DNA of 64,000 nt from Bog-756 sp963738545 (GCA_963738545.1 CAVTXA010000008.1:248001-312000), one strand, 5' to 3'; positions 52,843 to 61,913 are shown, counted from the stretch's first letter. Program-made: numbers and translations. Notes: generated by a model not told the origin, from the sequence alone.

Positions 52843-54399
52843 ATGGATCACCCCATGACCCAACGACTGGAAGAACTGGCCGAGCGACGCGAGCTGGCCC
52901 GGAACGCCGGCTCCCCCCGGGCGGTGGAGAAGCACCACGCCAAGGGCAAGATGACGGCCCGGGAGCGGATCGACTACCTCCTTGACGACGACTCGTTCCA
53001 GGAGCTGGACATGCTGGCCCGGCACCGGGCCCACGGCATGGGCCTGGAGGAGAACCGTCCCTACACCGACGGGGTCATCACCGGCTTCGGGACCATCGAG
53101 GGCCGCCGGGTGTGCGTGTTCAGCCAGGACTTCACCGTGTTCGGTGGAGCCCTGGGCGAGGTCTTCGCCGAGAAGATCCACAAGGTGATGGATCTGGCCA
53201 GCTCCATCGGGGTCCCGATGATCGGTCTCAACGACGGGGCCGGTGCCCGGATCCAAGAGGGCGTGGTCTCACTCCACTCCTACGGCGGCATCTTCCACCG
53301 CAACGCCCAGGCGTCGGGGGTCATCCCCCAGATCAGCGTGATCCTCGGGCCGTGTGCCGGTGGTGCCGTCTACAGCCCGGCCATGACCGACTTCATCTTC
53401 ATGGTCCAGGGCACCAGCCACATGTTCATCACCGGGCCCGACGTGGTGAAGACGGTGACCGGCGAGGACGTGACCCTCGAGGAGTTGGGCGGGGCCATGA
53501 GCCACGCCACCAAGTCGGGGGTGGCGGCCTTCGTGGCGCCGGACGAGAAGGCCTGCCTCGACGATGTGCGGTACCTGCTGAGCTTCCTGCCCTCCAACAA
53601 CCTCGAGGAGGCCCCGCTCGTGGTCTCCGGCGACGATCCCGAGCGGCTCACCCCCGAGCTCACCGACCTCATGCCGGCGTCGCCCAACCAGCCCTACGAC
53701 ATGAAGAAGGTCATCGAGGCCGTCGTCGACGACGGGGAGTTCTTCGAGGTCAACCACCACTGGGCCATGAACCTGGTGTGCGGGTTCGCCCGCATCGACG
53801 GCCGGGCCGTCGGCATCGTGGGCAACCAGCCCCAGATGCTGGCCGGCGTCCTCAACATCGACGCGTCCGAGAAGGGGGCGCGGTTCGTCCGCACCTGCGA
53901 CGCCTTCAACGTCCCCCTCATCACCTTCGTCGACGTGCCCGGCTTCATGCCCGGGACCGACCAGGAGTACGGGGGGATCATCCGGCACGGGGCCAAGTTG
54001 CTCTACGCCTACTGCGAGTCCACCGTTCCCCGTGTGCAGATCATCACCCGGAAGGCCTACGGCGGGGCCTACGTGGTCATGAACTCCAAGTCCATCGGCG
54101 CCGACCTGGCCTACGCGTGGCCGTCGGCCGAGCTGGCCGTCATGGGCCCCGAGGGTGCCGTCGAGATCGTCTACCGACGGGACCTGGCCGAGGCCGCCGA
54201 CCCGGTGGGCCGGCGCAAGGAGCTGGTCGAGGAGTACACCGAGCGCTACGCCAATCCCTACGCCGCCGCCGAGCGGGGGTACGTGGACGATGTCATCGAC
54301 CCGGCCGAGACCCGCCGGGTGCTGGTGCGCAGCCTGGCCCTCCTGGTCTCCAAGCGGGAGGACCTGCCCAAGCGCAAGCACGGGAACATGCCCCTGTGA
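52843..54399 (+). CDS. acyl-CoA (propionyl/acetyl-CoA) carboxylase, beta subunit
   Basis: Carboxyltransferase half of a biotin-dependent acyl-CoA carboxylase; it moves carboxyl from carboxybiotin to propionyl-CoA or acetyl-CoA. The 518 residues span the N and C crotonase-fold domains. Seen are KGKMTARERIDYLLDDDSF, the oxyanion and CoA segments IGLNDGAGARIQEGVVSLHS and GPCAGGAVYSPAMTDFIFMV, the C-domain VDVPGFMPGTDQEYGGIIRH, and ITRKAYGGAYVVMNSKSIGA, where Ala-Gly-Gly form the second oxyanion hole. Start at 52843 fits the TAGCCT box; an upstream GTG at 52816 lies before that box. The biotin-carrying alpha subunit is not in the window. The epsilon subunit follows with GTGA overlap. Confidence 0.93.
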   Translation: MDHPMTQRLEELAERRELARNAGSPRAVEKHHAKGKMTARERIDYLLDDDSFQELDMLARHRAHGMGLEENRPYTDGVITGFGTIEGRRVCVFSQDFTVFGGALGEVFAEKIHKVMDLASSIGVPMIGLNDGAGARIQEGVVSLHSYGGIFHRNAQASGVIPQISVILGPCAGGAVYSPAMTDFIFMVQGTSHMFITGPDVVKTVTGEDVTLEELGGAMSHATKSGVAAFVAPDEKACLDDVRYLLSFLPSNNLEEAPLVVSGDDPERLTPELTDLMPASPNQPYDMKKVIEAVVDDGEFFEVNHHWAMNLVCGFARIDGRAVGIVGNQPQMLAGVLNIDASEKGARFVRTCDAFNVPLITFVDVPGFMPGTDQEYGGIIRHGAKLLYAYCESTVPRVQIITRKAYGGAYVVMNSKSIGADLAYAWPSAELAVMGPEGAVEIVYRRDLAEAADPVGRRKELVEEYTERYANPYAAAERGYVDDVIDPAETRRVLVRSLALLVSKREDLPKRKHGNMPL

Positions 54400-54632
54400 G
54401 TGCCGGCCCCCTCTCGGACACATCGGCTCCCGCGGCGGCGGGCATCGCCCCTCGACCGGAGCTCGATCCCGAGGTCCTCGCCGTCATCGCCGCCGCCGTG
54501 GATCAGGCTTGGCCTCGGCCGAGGGTGGTGGTGGCCGAGGCCGTCCAACGTCCGCCGGCCTGGCGCTTCAGCGGACGGTGGTGGTCCCGACCGGCCACCA
54601 CCCGGCGTGAGCGGCCCTGGGCCGGGGGATGA
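54396..54632 (+). CDS. acyl-CoA carboxylase epsilon subunit
   Basis: A 78-residue protein of the small actinobacterial epsilon subunits that stabilise the alpha-beta acyl-CoA carboxylase complex. It begins with GTG overlapping the beta-subunit stop (GTGA). A flexible N-terminus is followed by one helix (DPEVLAVIAAAVDQAW) and the family's C-terminal WRFSGRWWS patch. The size, position and W-x-x-S-G-R-W motif together support the call; sequence conservation in this family is low. It indicates the carboxylase is of the actinobacterial type with an epsilon partner. Confidence 0.8.
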   Translation: MSAGPLSDTSAPAAAGIAPRPELDPEVLAVIAAAVDQAWPRPRVVVAEAVQRPPAWRFSGRWWSRPATTRRERPWAGG

Positions 54633-54674
54633 GCCCCACCCCCTAACCCCGTAACCGCGACCCCCCGCTGCCGC

Positions 54675-55517
54675 TCAGGTGGGGTCGGTGACGAAGTCGA
54701 TGAGCCGCTCGACCGCCCCCACCAGGGTCGGCTCCAGATCGGCGTAGGAGCCGACCGAGGCCAGGATGCGCTTCCAGGTCGCCGGTGGATCCTCGAAGCC
54801 CAGGGCCTCGCACACCCCCGACTTCCAGTCGCGACCCATGGGGATCGTGGGCCAGGCCTCGATGCCCAGCACTGACGGCTTCACCGCCTCCCAGACGTCG
54901 ACGAAGGGCGTGCCGGTGATCAGGACGTGGGGATGCCGGAGACCGGCGGCGATCCGCGACTCCTTGCTGCCGTCGACCAGGTGGTCGACGAGAACGCCCA
55001 GCTTGCGGGCGGGGCCCGGACGGAACGCCTTGATCGCCGCGCCCAGGTGGTCGATGCCGTCCAGGCGCTCCACGACCACGCCTTCGATCCGCAGGTCGTC
55101 GCCCCACACCCGTTCCACCAGCTCGGCGTCGTGCACACCTTCGACCCACAGACGTCCGGCACGGGCGACCCGGGCCGAGGCACCGACTACGGCCACCGAG
55201 CCGGATGCGGTGACCGGCGTGGCTCCGGTCGTCCGGGCCCCGGTCGGTTTCGGCCGGACCAGGGAGACCGCCCGGCCGTCGACGGCGAACGCCCCCGGGG
55301 CCAGCCGGAAGACCCGCTCGAGCCCGGTCTGACCGCGGATCTCGACACCCCCGCCCTCCATCCGCACGAGGGCACCGCTGAAGCCGCTGGCCCGGTGGCT
55401 CACCCTCATCCCGACCACCCCCTCGACCTTGGGGTAGACCTTGGCCAGCTTGTCCTCGGGCGGTGCGTCGATGGGACCGGAGAGGATGCCGGCCATGGGG
55501 TTGCGACGGGTGGACAC
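54675..55517 (-). CDS. DUF3097 family protein
   Basis: A 280-residue protein of the actinobacterial DUF3097 family, function unknown. Family-like segments are VEGVVGMRVSHRASGFSGAL, RLWVEGVHDAELVERVWGDD, GVVVERLDGIDHL, LGVLVDHLVDGSKESRIA and VLITGTPFVDVWEAVKPSVL. The run from WVEGVHD to DHLVDGSKE, with spaced acidic residues, is Toprim-like, so binding of nucleic acid or nucleotides is possible (inference). The start is a GTG at 55517 with a TAGGTT box six bases before it. It is convergent with the epsilon subunit gene and lies between two metabolic blocks without a functional link that I can see. Confidence 0.8.
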   Translation of the reverse strand: MSTRRNPMAGILSGPIDAPPEDKLAKVYPKVEGVVGMRVSHRASGFSGALVRMEGGGVEIRGQTGLERVFRLAPGAFAVDGRAVSLVRPKPTGARTTGATPVTASGSVAVVGASARVARAGRLWVEGVHDAELVERVWGDDLRIEGVVVERLDGIDHLGAAIKAFRPGPARKLGVLVDHLVDGSKESRIAAGLRHPHVLITGTPFVDVWEAVKPSVLGIEAWPTIPMGRDWKSGVCEALGFEDPPATWKRILASVGSYADLEPTLVGAVERLIDFVTDPT

Positions 55518-55523
55518 GTCGGG

Positions 55524-55529
55524 AACCTA
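55524..55529 (-). promoter_or_regulatory. -10 box (TAGGTT) of the DUF3097 gene
   Basis: TAGGTT on the minus strand lies six bases before the GTG at 55517, with no ribosome-binding site between them. Confidence 0.45.
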
Positions 55530-55603
55530 GCCAATGGCCGTGCCGGAAGGGTGGAACCGACCTCGGGTGACCGGTGGCCGTGGAGCCGTGCGGACGTGCG
55601 GGC

Positions 55604-57697
55604 TCAGCCGACCGACGTGGCGCGGTGCTCCTCGGCCAGACTGAGCATGTCGTCCATCATCTGGCCGATCTCGAAGTCCTTGGGCGTGTAGACGCGGGCC
55701 ACGCCCTTGCCCACCAGGATCTCGGCGTCCTCGGGTGGGATGATCCCGCCCACCACCACCGGGGCGTCGACCCCGGCGGCGCGCAGCCGTTCGACCACGT
55801 CGGGGACCAGCTCGAGGTGTGACCCGGACAGGATGGAGATGCCCACGATATCGACGTCCTCGTCCCGGGCGGCGGCGGCGATCTCCGCCGGTGACAGGCG
55901 GATGCCCTGATAGACGACCTCGAATCCGGCATCCCGGGCGGCCACGGCGATCTGCTCGGCCCCGTTCGAGTGACCGTCGAGGCCGGGCTTGGCCACCAGC
56001 AGCTTGGGGGGCCCGCCGGTCCGGGCGGCCAGATCCTTGGCGCGGGCCAGCACGGCACGGAACTCGGTGCCCCGGTGCCCGACCCCGCCACCGACCCCGG
56101 TGGGGGCCCGGTACTCGCCGAACACCTGGCGGAGGGCGCCGGCCCATTCACCGGTGGTCCCGCCCGCATGGGCCAGGGCGATCGTGGACGGCATGATGTT
56201 CTCGGTGCCCTCGGCCGCCCGTCGCAGGGCGTCCAGGGCGCGGACCACGGCGGCACCGTCCCGCGCCGCGCGCCAGGCTTCCACATCGGCCCGGAGCTCG
56301 GACTCCACAGCCGGATCGACCCGCAGGATCGACTCCGCGCCGGCCGCCCCGTTCTCAGGGGAGAGCGGCGACGCCGCCGTCTCGGTGAAGCAGTTGACGC
56401 CGACCACCTGCAGCTCGCCGGTCTCGATCCTGCGCACCCGTTCGGACTGGCTCCGGACGAGCCGGGACTTCAGCTCCTCGATGGCCTCGAACGCCCCGCC
56501 CAGGGAGAGCACGTCCTCCAGTTCGGCCCAGGAGGCCTCGGCCACCTCGGTGGTCTTCTTCTCGATCACCACCGAGCCGTCGAAGATGTCGCCGTACTCC
56601 AAGAGGTCGGACTCGAAGGCGAGGATCTGCTGGATGCGCAGGGACCACTGCTGGTCCCAGGGCCGCGGGAGGCCGAGGGCCTCGTTCCAGGCCGGAAGCT
56701 GCAGTGCACGGGCCCGGGCCCCCTTGGACAGTGTCACCCCCAGGGACTCGAGCACGATCCGGGGCAGGTTGTTCTCCGGCTGGGCCTCGGTGAGTCCCAG
56801 CGAGTTGACCTGCACGCCGTAGCGCATGCGCCGGAGCTTGGGGTCGGTCACCCCGTAGCGCTCGGAGCAGACCCGATCCCACAGGGCGGTGAAGGCCCGC
56901 ATCTTGCAGGTCTCCTCGACGAAGCGCACGCCGGCGTTGACGAAAAAGGAGATCCGGCCGACCACGGCGGGGAACTCGTCGGCGGGGATCTGGCCCGAGG
57001 CCTGCACGGCGTCCAGCACGCCGATGGCCGTGGCCAGGGCGTAGGCCACCTCCTGGTGGGGGGTGGCCCCGGCCTCTTGGAGGTGGTAGCTGCACACGTT
57101 GATGGGGTTCCACCGGGGGACGTTGCGCACGGTGTAGGCGATGGTGTCCACGGTCAGCCGGCGGCTGGGGAGGGGCGGGAAGATGAAGGTCCCCCGGGAC
57201 AGGTACTCCTTCACGATGTCGTTCTGGGTGGTGCCCGAGAGGACGCGGGGGTCGACCCCGTGGTCCTCGGCGTTGGCGATGTAGAGGCCGAGCAGCCAGC
57301 CGGCGGTGGCGTTGATGGTCATCGACGTGTTCATCGACTCGACGGGAATCTGGTCCAGGAGCTGGGCCATGTGGCCGAGATGGGCCACCGGCACGCCCAC
57401 CTTCCCCACCTCGCCGGCCGCTTCGGGAGCGTCGGGGTCGTAGCCGATCTGGGTGGGGAGGTCGAAGGCGATGGACAGGCCGGTCTGCCCCTTGGCCAGG
57501 TTGGTGCGGTAGAGCTGGTTGGACGCCCGGGCCGTGGAGTGCCCGGAGTACGTCCGCATGACCCACGGCTTGTCCCGGACCGGCGGTGCCGTAGGGGCAT
57601 CGGTCGCCGCCACCTCAGGTCCCGAGGGCACGGCATTCGTCGCCGGGACGCTGCCGGGGACCTGGCTCTCGGTGTCCAACCGCTCCCCGTCGCTCAT
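55604..57697 (-). CDS. ecm: ethylmalonyl-CoA mutase (B12-dependent)
   Basis: Adenosylcobalamin-dependent mutase converting ethylmalonyl-CoA to methylsuccinyl-CoA. The 697-residue single chain holds the substrate barrel and a C-terminal cobalamin domain with DxHxxG (KPGLDGHSNGAEQ, His576) and the nucleotide-loop motifs GISILSGSH and VVVGGIIP. The N-terminal signature PWVMRTYSGHSTARASNQLY with AFDLPTQIGYDPDAPEA is of the MeaA/ethylmalonyl type; methylmalonyl-CoA mutases typically have RQYAGFS and FDLATHRGYDSD. The ATG at 57697 is chosen because the Ser/Pro-rich leader runs directly into the conserved core; the frame further upstream is antisense noise. It is followed by DUF3097 on the same strand and preceded by the dehydrogenase gene, 53 bases away. 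Confidence 0.88.
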   Translation of the reverse strand: MSDGERLDTESQVPGSVPATNAVPSGPEVAATDAPTAPPVRDKPWVMRTYSGHSTARASNQLYRTNLAKGQTGLSIAFDLPTQIGYDPDAPEAAGEVGKVGVPVAHLGHMAQLLDQIPVESMNTSMTINATAGWLLGLYIANAEDHGVDPRVLSGTTQNDIVKEYLSRGTFIFPPLPSRRLTVDTIAYTVRNVPRWNPINVCSYHLQEAGATPHQEVAYALATAIGVLDAVQASGQIPADEFPAVVGRISFFVNAGVRFVEETCKMRAFTALWDRVCSERYGVTDPKLRRMRYGVQVNSLGLTEAQPENNLPRIVLESLGVTLSKGARARALQLPAWNEALGLPRPWDQQWSLRIQQILAFESDLLEYGDIFDGSVVIEKKTTEVAEASWAELEDVLSLGGAFEAIEELKSRLVRSQSERVRRIETGELQVVGVNCFTETAASPLSPENGAAGAESILRVDPAVESELRADVEAWRAARDGAAVVRALDALRRAAEGTENIMPSTIALAHAGGTTGEWAGALRQVFGEYRAPTGVGGGVGHRGTEFRAVLARAKDLAARTGGPPKLLVAKPGLDGHSNGAEQIAVAARDAGFEVVYQGIRLSPAEIAAAARDEDVDIVGISILSGSHLELVPDVVERLRAAGVDAPVVVGGIIPPEDAEILVGKGVARVYTPKDFEIGQMMDDMLSLAEEHRATSVG

Positions 57698-57750
57698 CCG
57701 CCCATTCTCCCCCAGGAGCGGACCGGTGGCGAGCGCACGGCAGGAGGGCC

Positions 57751-58605
57751 CTACCGGCGGTAGTCGAGGAAGCCCTGGCCTGACTTGCGGCCCAGCAGCT
57801 CGGCGGTGACCATGCGACGCAGGAGGGGAACGGCGGCGTAGTTGGGATCGCGGAACTCGGCGTAGAGCGCGTCCAGGATGGCCAGGGAGGTGTCCAGCCC
57901 CACCAGGTCCAGCAGGGCGAACGGCCCCATAGGGAAGCCGCAGCCGCCCTTCATGGCGATGTCGATGTCCTCCACCGACGCCACCCCCTGCTCGAAGAGC
58001 CGGACGGCGTTGTTCAGATAGGGGAAGAGGAGGGCGTTCACGATGAACCCGGCCTGGTCCTTGACCTGGACGGGGGTCTTGTCGCAGGCCTCGGCGAAGG
58101 TCCGCACCGAGGCCAGAGTCTCGTCGGAGGCGGTGAGGGGCTTGACCAGCTCGACCAGCTCCATGACCGGCGCCGGGTTGAAGAAGTGGACCCCGCACAC
58201 CCGGTCGGGACGACCCGTCTGCATGGCCAGCTCAATGACCGGCAGGGTGGACGTGTTGGTGGCGAGGATGGTGTGCTCGGCCGTGATGCGGTCGAGCTCG
58301 TTGAAGAGCTCCTTTTTCACCGCCAGGTCCTCGACCACCGACTCGATGACCAGGTCCAGGTCCTTCAGTGCGGTCAGATCGGAGGTTCCGGTGACCCGGG
58401 CCAGTGCCTCGTCCCGCTCGGCCTCGGTCTTCTTGCCCTTCTCGACCTGGCGGTTGAGCGACTTCTCCATCGACGCCAGGGTGGCGTCCGCCGTGGCCTG
58501 GTTCCGGGAACGCAGCACCACCTCGAAGCCATGGGTGGCCGCCGTCTCGGCGATGCCCGAGCCCATGATCCCCGATCCGACTATTCCCACGCGTGCGATT
58601 GGCAT
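57751..58605 (-). CDS. hbd: 3-hydroxybutyryl-CoA dehydrogenase
   Basis: NAD(P)-dependent reduction of acetoacetyl-CoA to 3-hydroxybutyryl-CoA (or the reverse). The 284-residue protein has the Rossmann motif VGIVGSGIMGSGIAE, the segment TILATNTSTLPV (substrate Ser), the catalytic histidine in GVHFFNPAPVMELVE with its partner Glu, KDQAGFIVNALLFPYLNNA, and the C-terminal dimer domain ending GRKSGQGFLDYRR. The ATG at 58605 is preceded by TAGGAT at eight bases. The product feeds crotonyl-CoA formation for ccr; the enoyl-CoA hydratase needed between them is not in the window. The mutase gene lies just downstream on the same strand. Confidence 0.9.
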   Translation of the reverse strand: MPIARVGIVGSGIMGSGIAETAATHGFEVVLRSRNQATADATLASMEKSLNRQVEKGKKTEAERDEALARVTGTSDLTALKDLDLVIESVVEDLAVKKELFNELDRITAEHTILATNTSTLPVIELAMQTGRPDRVCGVHFFNPAPVMELVELVKPLTASDETLASVRTFAEACDKTPVQVKDQAGFIVNALLFPYLNNAVRLFEQGVASVEDIDIAMKGGCGFPMGPFALLDLVGLDTSLAILDALYAEFRDPNYAAVPLLRRMVTAELLGRKSGQGFLDYRR

Positions 58606-58613
58606 AGCGGACG

Positions 58614-58619
58614 ATCCTA
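58614..58619 (-). promoter_or_regulatory. -10 box (TAGGAT) of the hbd gene
   Basis: TAGGAT on the minus strand, then eight bases, then the ATG at 58605; no Shine-Dalgarno sequence. It could drive the hbd and ecm genes together. Confidence 0.55.
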
Positions 58620-58709
58620 GTGGGGCCCCCGGCCACGGCGCTCTGGCGACGCTCAGGGGACCACCGGGACAGCCCGGCCCGTCGGCTCGGGTCGGAGGAA
58701 GCCTGCGGC

Positions 58710-59600
58710 TCAGCGCGACGGGCCCCGTCTCGGGCCGGTGACGGCCCGGACGCGGCGGGGGCTCTGGTCGATGAGCAGTCCGGGTGCGAGCCGGTAGGCG
58801 GCCCAGACGAGTCGGGCGTGTCGTGGCGAGACGATCAGGGCACGGTTGAGGGCCACGCGGTCGAGGACGTCCCGGGCCAGCGAGGCGGCGGGGTAGGGCG
58901 CGCCCACCAGCCGGGTGAGCAGGTCCCGCATGTCGGGCATGGACCCGGTGGGGGGCAGGTCGTTCGGGTTCGCCTTGTCGAGTAGTGGGGTGTCGATGAC
59001 CCCGGGGCAGACCACGCTGACCCGGACGCCGTGGCTGGCCGCCTCCACCCGGAGTCCGACGCTGAGGCCCACCACGGCGTGCTTGGTGGCCGAATAGGGC
59101 ACCAGCAGGGGACTGGGCACCAGACCGGCGAGGGACGCCGTGTTGACGATGTGGCCGCGCCCCTGGCCGATCATGGTCGGATAGGCCGCAGCCACGCCGT
59201 GGACCACCCCGAGGAGGTTGACGTCGATGGCCCGCTGCCAGTGGGCCAAGCTCAGCTCCGAGACCTCGCCCCCGATGGCGATGCCGGCGTTGTTGAACAT
59301 GAAGTCCAGCCCACCGTGATCGGCGGCGAAGGCATCGACCGCCCTGGCCACGGCGTCGGCGTCGGTCACGTCCAGAGCCATGGCGCGAGCCGATCCGGGT
59401 CCGCAGGCCGGCCGTTGGAGGGCTCCGGCCACCGCCTCGGCGCCGGAGCCGTCGATGTCGGCCACCAGCACGGTGGCTCCCCTCGACACCAGCTCGGTGG
59501 CCAGCGCCTTCCCGATGCCGGATGCACCCCCGGTGACGATGGCCCCGGCCCCGGCGAAGTGCGCCACCTGCATCGACCGGCGAACCGCTGCTCGTGCCAT
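58710..59600 (-). CDS. short-chain dehydrogenase/reductase
   Basis: A 296-residue classical SDR oxidoreductase. The cofactor motif is GAIVTGGASGIGKAL, the acidic residue after beta2 (VADIDG) favours NAD, NNAGIA and the catalytic Ser/Tyr/Lys (VNTASLAG; PYSATKHAVV) are all present. The C-terminal part (DVLDRVALNRALIVSPRHAR) resembles the branch of SDRs acting on lipids or steroids in actinobacteria. The ATG at 59600 is preceded by AGGTGGG; an ATG four codons upstream (59612) is possible. It is divergent from the HSL-type esterase gene, 116 bases apart. The specific substrate is unknown. Confidence 0.82.
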   Translation of the reverse strand: MARAAVRRSMQVAHFAGAGAIVTGGASGIGKALATELVSRGATVLVADIDGSGAEAVAGALQRPACGPGSARAMALDVTDADAVARAVDAFAADHGGLDFMFNNAGIAIGGEVSELSLAHWQRAIDVNLLGVVHGVAAAYPTMIGQGRGHIVNTASLAGLVPSPLLVPYSATKHAVVGLSVGLRVEAASHGVRVSVVCPGVIDTPLLDKANPNDLPPTGSMPDMRDLLTRLVGAPYPAASLARDVLDRVALNRALIVSPRHARLVWAAYRLAPGLLIDQSPRRVRAVTGPRRGPSR

Positions 59601-59716
59601 GTCCCACCTCACTTGCTCGTGTGGTGCCCGGTCACCGCCGTCACCCCGACGGTCGGGCCATCATCGGTTCCTCGGCCGCTTGCCTTCCGACGACCCTCCC
59701 GACACGATGGTGGCAT

Positions 59717-61168
59717 ATGGACGACACTCCAGCTCAGGGCCCATCGGCGCGCCGAACGACTCCGGCCTCCCGGGCCAAACCCGCAGGGACGCGGGCCAAG
59801 GCCAAGGCCGGCGCCCGAGTGGCGAAGACCAAGGCTGGCGCTCCAGTGGCCAAGGCCACCGGCTCGGGCACCCCGAAGGCCAGGGCACGTCGGTCCAGCT
59901 CGGCAGCCACCCCGACGTCAGCCCCCGTGGGCGGACCGCCGACGGGACCCGGGGCGGAGGACCCGGCGGCCTGGCTGCCCCGTCCCGACCGCGGCCCGTG
60001 GAGGGGCCCCCGCGGTCGGGCCATCTACAGCCGGCGGATCCAACGCGCCAATGAGCGCTGGCCCGTGGCCGCCCGGGGTGTGGCCGGGCTGTTGAGCCGT
60101 CCCGAACTGGTGCTGGCCGTGCTGGGGGAGAAGGATCCGGTGGAGCGCGACGGGCGGGTGCTGAACCGGGGAGTGCAGGCCTTGCTGGCCCTGGCCAGCC
60201 GGTTCGACGGCGGACGCGGCGGCGCCGAAACGGGCACCCAGGTGAGCGACCCGGTGGCCATGCGGGCCCAGATGCGACGGACGACGAACCTGGCCATGCC
60301 GGTCCGCACCGACGTCCACACCTGGGATCGGTTGGTGCCCGGCCCCGAGGGTGCCCCACGGGTCCCCGTCCGGATCTACCGTCGCTACGGATCCGGGCTC
60401 GGCCTCGGGGGCGAGGGAGGCCTGCTCCCCGGGATCGTCTACTACCACGGGGGCAGTTGGGTCACCGGTGACCTCGACACCCATGACGGCACCTGCCGCC
60501 TGCTGGCCGCCACGGCGCGGTGCCTGGTGGTGGCGGTCGACTACCGCCTGGCCCCCGAGCACCCGTTTCCGGCCGCGGTGGACGATGCCGTGGCCGCCTA
60601 CGCCTGGGTCCAGCGCCACGCCGGGGAGCTGGGCGTCGATCCTGACCGCGTGGGGGTGATGGGGGACAGCGCCGGCGGCAACCTCGCCGCCGTGGTGGCC
60701 CTCGAGACCCGGGACGGGGGTCCGAGCGACGTGCCCGCGCCGGCGGCCCAGGGGCTCATCTACCCGGCCGTGGACGCCCGTCTCGGCACCGAGACGGTGC
60801 GCACGCTGGCCGACGGGTTCTTCCTCACCAGCGAGGCCATGGAAGAGGCGAGACGGCTCTACCTGCCCGATCCGGAGGACTGGACCGCGTGGCGGGCGTC
60901 CCCCCTGTTGGCCGAGGACCACCGGGGGGTGGCCCCGGCCCTGGTGGTGACGGCGGGCTTCGACCCCCTGCGGGACGACGGGTCGAACTACGCCGAGGCC
61001 CTCCGGGCGGCCGGGGTTCCTGTCGAGTACCGCTGCTACGACGACCAGGTGCACGGATTCATGGGCATGGGGATCCTCCCTGACTCCCTGGCCCTGGCCA
61101 CCGAGGTCTGTGACGCCATGGGGCGGCTGCTCCGCCGCTCCGGCCAGGGATCACCGAGCGGTCGGTAA
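59717..61168 (+). CDS. HSL-type alpha/beta hydrolase (esterase/lipase) with Lys/Ala-rich N-terminus
   Basis: A 483-residue serine hydrolase of the hormone-sensitive-lipase group. The oxyanion motif is IVYYHGGSWVTGDLD, the nucleophile GVMGDSAGGNLAA, the acid lies in TAGFDPLRDDGSNYAE, and the histidine in DDQVHGFMGMGIL. Typical HSL esterases have 300-350 residues; here about 85 N-terminal residues rich in Lys, Ala, Arg and Pro are added, resembling the basic tail of the GH15 protein. A helical segment (residues 100-170) precedes the catalytic domain. No signal peptide is seen. Substrates of this family are short-chain esters or acylated small molecules. The start at 59717 is the first ATG after the divergent SDR gene. 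Confidence 0.82.
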   Translation: MDDTPAQGPSARRTTPASRAKPAGTRAKAKAGARVAKTKAGAPVAKATGSGTPKARARRSSSAATPTSAPVGGPPTGPGAEDPAAWLPRPDRGPWRGPRGRAIYSRRIQRANERWPVAARGVAGLLSRPELVLAVLGEKDPVERDGRVLNRGVQALLALASRFDGGRGGAETGTQVSDPVAMRAQMRRTTNLAMPVRTDVHTWDRLVPGPEGAPRVPVRIYRRYGSGLGLGGEGGLLPGIVYYHGGSWVTGDLDTHDGTCRLLAATARCLVVAVDYRLAPEHPFPAAVDDAVAAYAWVQRHAGELGVDPDRVGVMGDSAGGNLAAVVALETRDGGPSDVPAPAAQGLIYPAVDARLGTETVRTLADGFFLTSEAMEEARRLYLPDPEDWTAWRASPLLAEDHRGVAPALVVTAGFDPLRDDGSNYAEALRAAGVPVEYRCYDDQVHGFMGMGILPDSLALATEVCDAMGRLLRRSGQGSPSGR

Positions 61169-61175
61169 CGACCTC

Positions 61176-61181
61176 TACAGT
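61176..61181 (+). promoter_or_regulatory. -10 box (TACAGT) of the S51-like peptidase gene
   Basis: TACAGT followed by seven bases and the ATG at 61189, eight bases after the esterase stop. No Shine-Dalgarno sequence. Confidence 0.45.
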
Positions 61182-61188
61182 TGGGCCG

Positions 61189-61881
61189 ATGGACCGACCT
61201 CCCGGCATGTTGGCGCTCGTTGGCGGCGGCGAGTGGACCGAGGGTTGCACCTTCGACGCCGAGTTCCTGGCTGCGTCGGGGTCGGTCGAGGTCCTGGTGC
61301 TGCCCACGGCCGCCGCCTACGAGCACCCCGAGCGGCTGGTGGTCCGGGCCGGGGCGTGGTTCGAGCCGCTGGGCGGTCAGGTCGAAGGACTGATGGTGCT
61401 GGCCCGGTCGGACGCCGAGGACGCCGGTGCTGCCGCCGTCATGCGCAAGGCCCGGCTCATCTACCTGGCCGGGGGATCGCCGATGCACCTCCGGAGCGTG
61501 CTGAAGGGCTCCAAGGTCTGGGAGGCCCTCCTCGGGGCCTGGCGGGACGGCGCCGTGGTCGTCGGATCCTCGGCCGCGGCGATGGCCCTCACCGACCCGA
61601 TGGTCGACGCCCGGGGTGGTGGCCTGACCATCGGACTCGGCCTGATGACCGGCGTGGCTGTCGTGCCCCATTTCGGCGACACCCAGGAGGACGGCCACGG
61701 CGAGAAGCTCCACCGCTCGGTGCATCTGGCGCCCCTCGGGACCCCGGTGGCAGGCATCCCCGAGCGCACCGCCCTCATCCGCGACCCCGACGGCAGCTGG
61801 CGCACCGCCGGGGCGGGTCGGGTGGCGGTGTACCTCGACGGCGCCCGGGCGCAGGCCGGCCTCGGCGCCCTCCCCGGCTGA
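61189..61881 (+). CDS. S51-like serine peptidase (cyanophycinase/dipeptidase E family)
   Basis: A 230-residue cytosolic protein of the peptidase S51 fold. It starts MLALVGGGEWTEGCTFDAEF, has the family strand LIYLAGGSPMHLRSVLKG and the nucleophile elbow VVVGSSAAAMAL, where the serine of the usual G-x-S-A-G is followed by Ala-Ala instead of Ala-Gly. Later TIGLGLMTGVAVVPHFGD supplies the histidine. Family members cleave aspartyl or arginyl dipeptides, or cyanophycin; many remain untested. Its own TACAGT box suggests separate transcription although it follows the esterase closely. It is convergent with the cyclophilin genes. Confidence 0.75.
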   Translation: MDRPPGMLALVGGGEWTEGCTFDAEFLAASGSVEVLVLPTAAAYEHPERLVVRAGAWFEPLGGQVEGLMVLARSDAEDAGAAAVMRKARLIYLAGGSPMHLRSVLKGSKVWEALLGAWRDGAVVVGSSAAAMALTDPMVDARGGGLTIGLGLMTGVAVVPHFGDTQEDGHGEKLHRSVHLAPLGTPVAGIPERTALIRDPDGSWRTAGAGRVAVYLDGARAQAGLGALPG

Positions 61882-61913
61882 CCCGGTTCCGGCGGCGCTC
61901 GGGGGAGCGGGTG

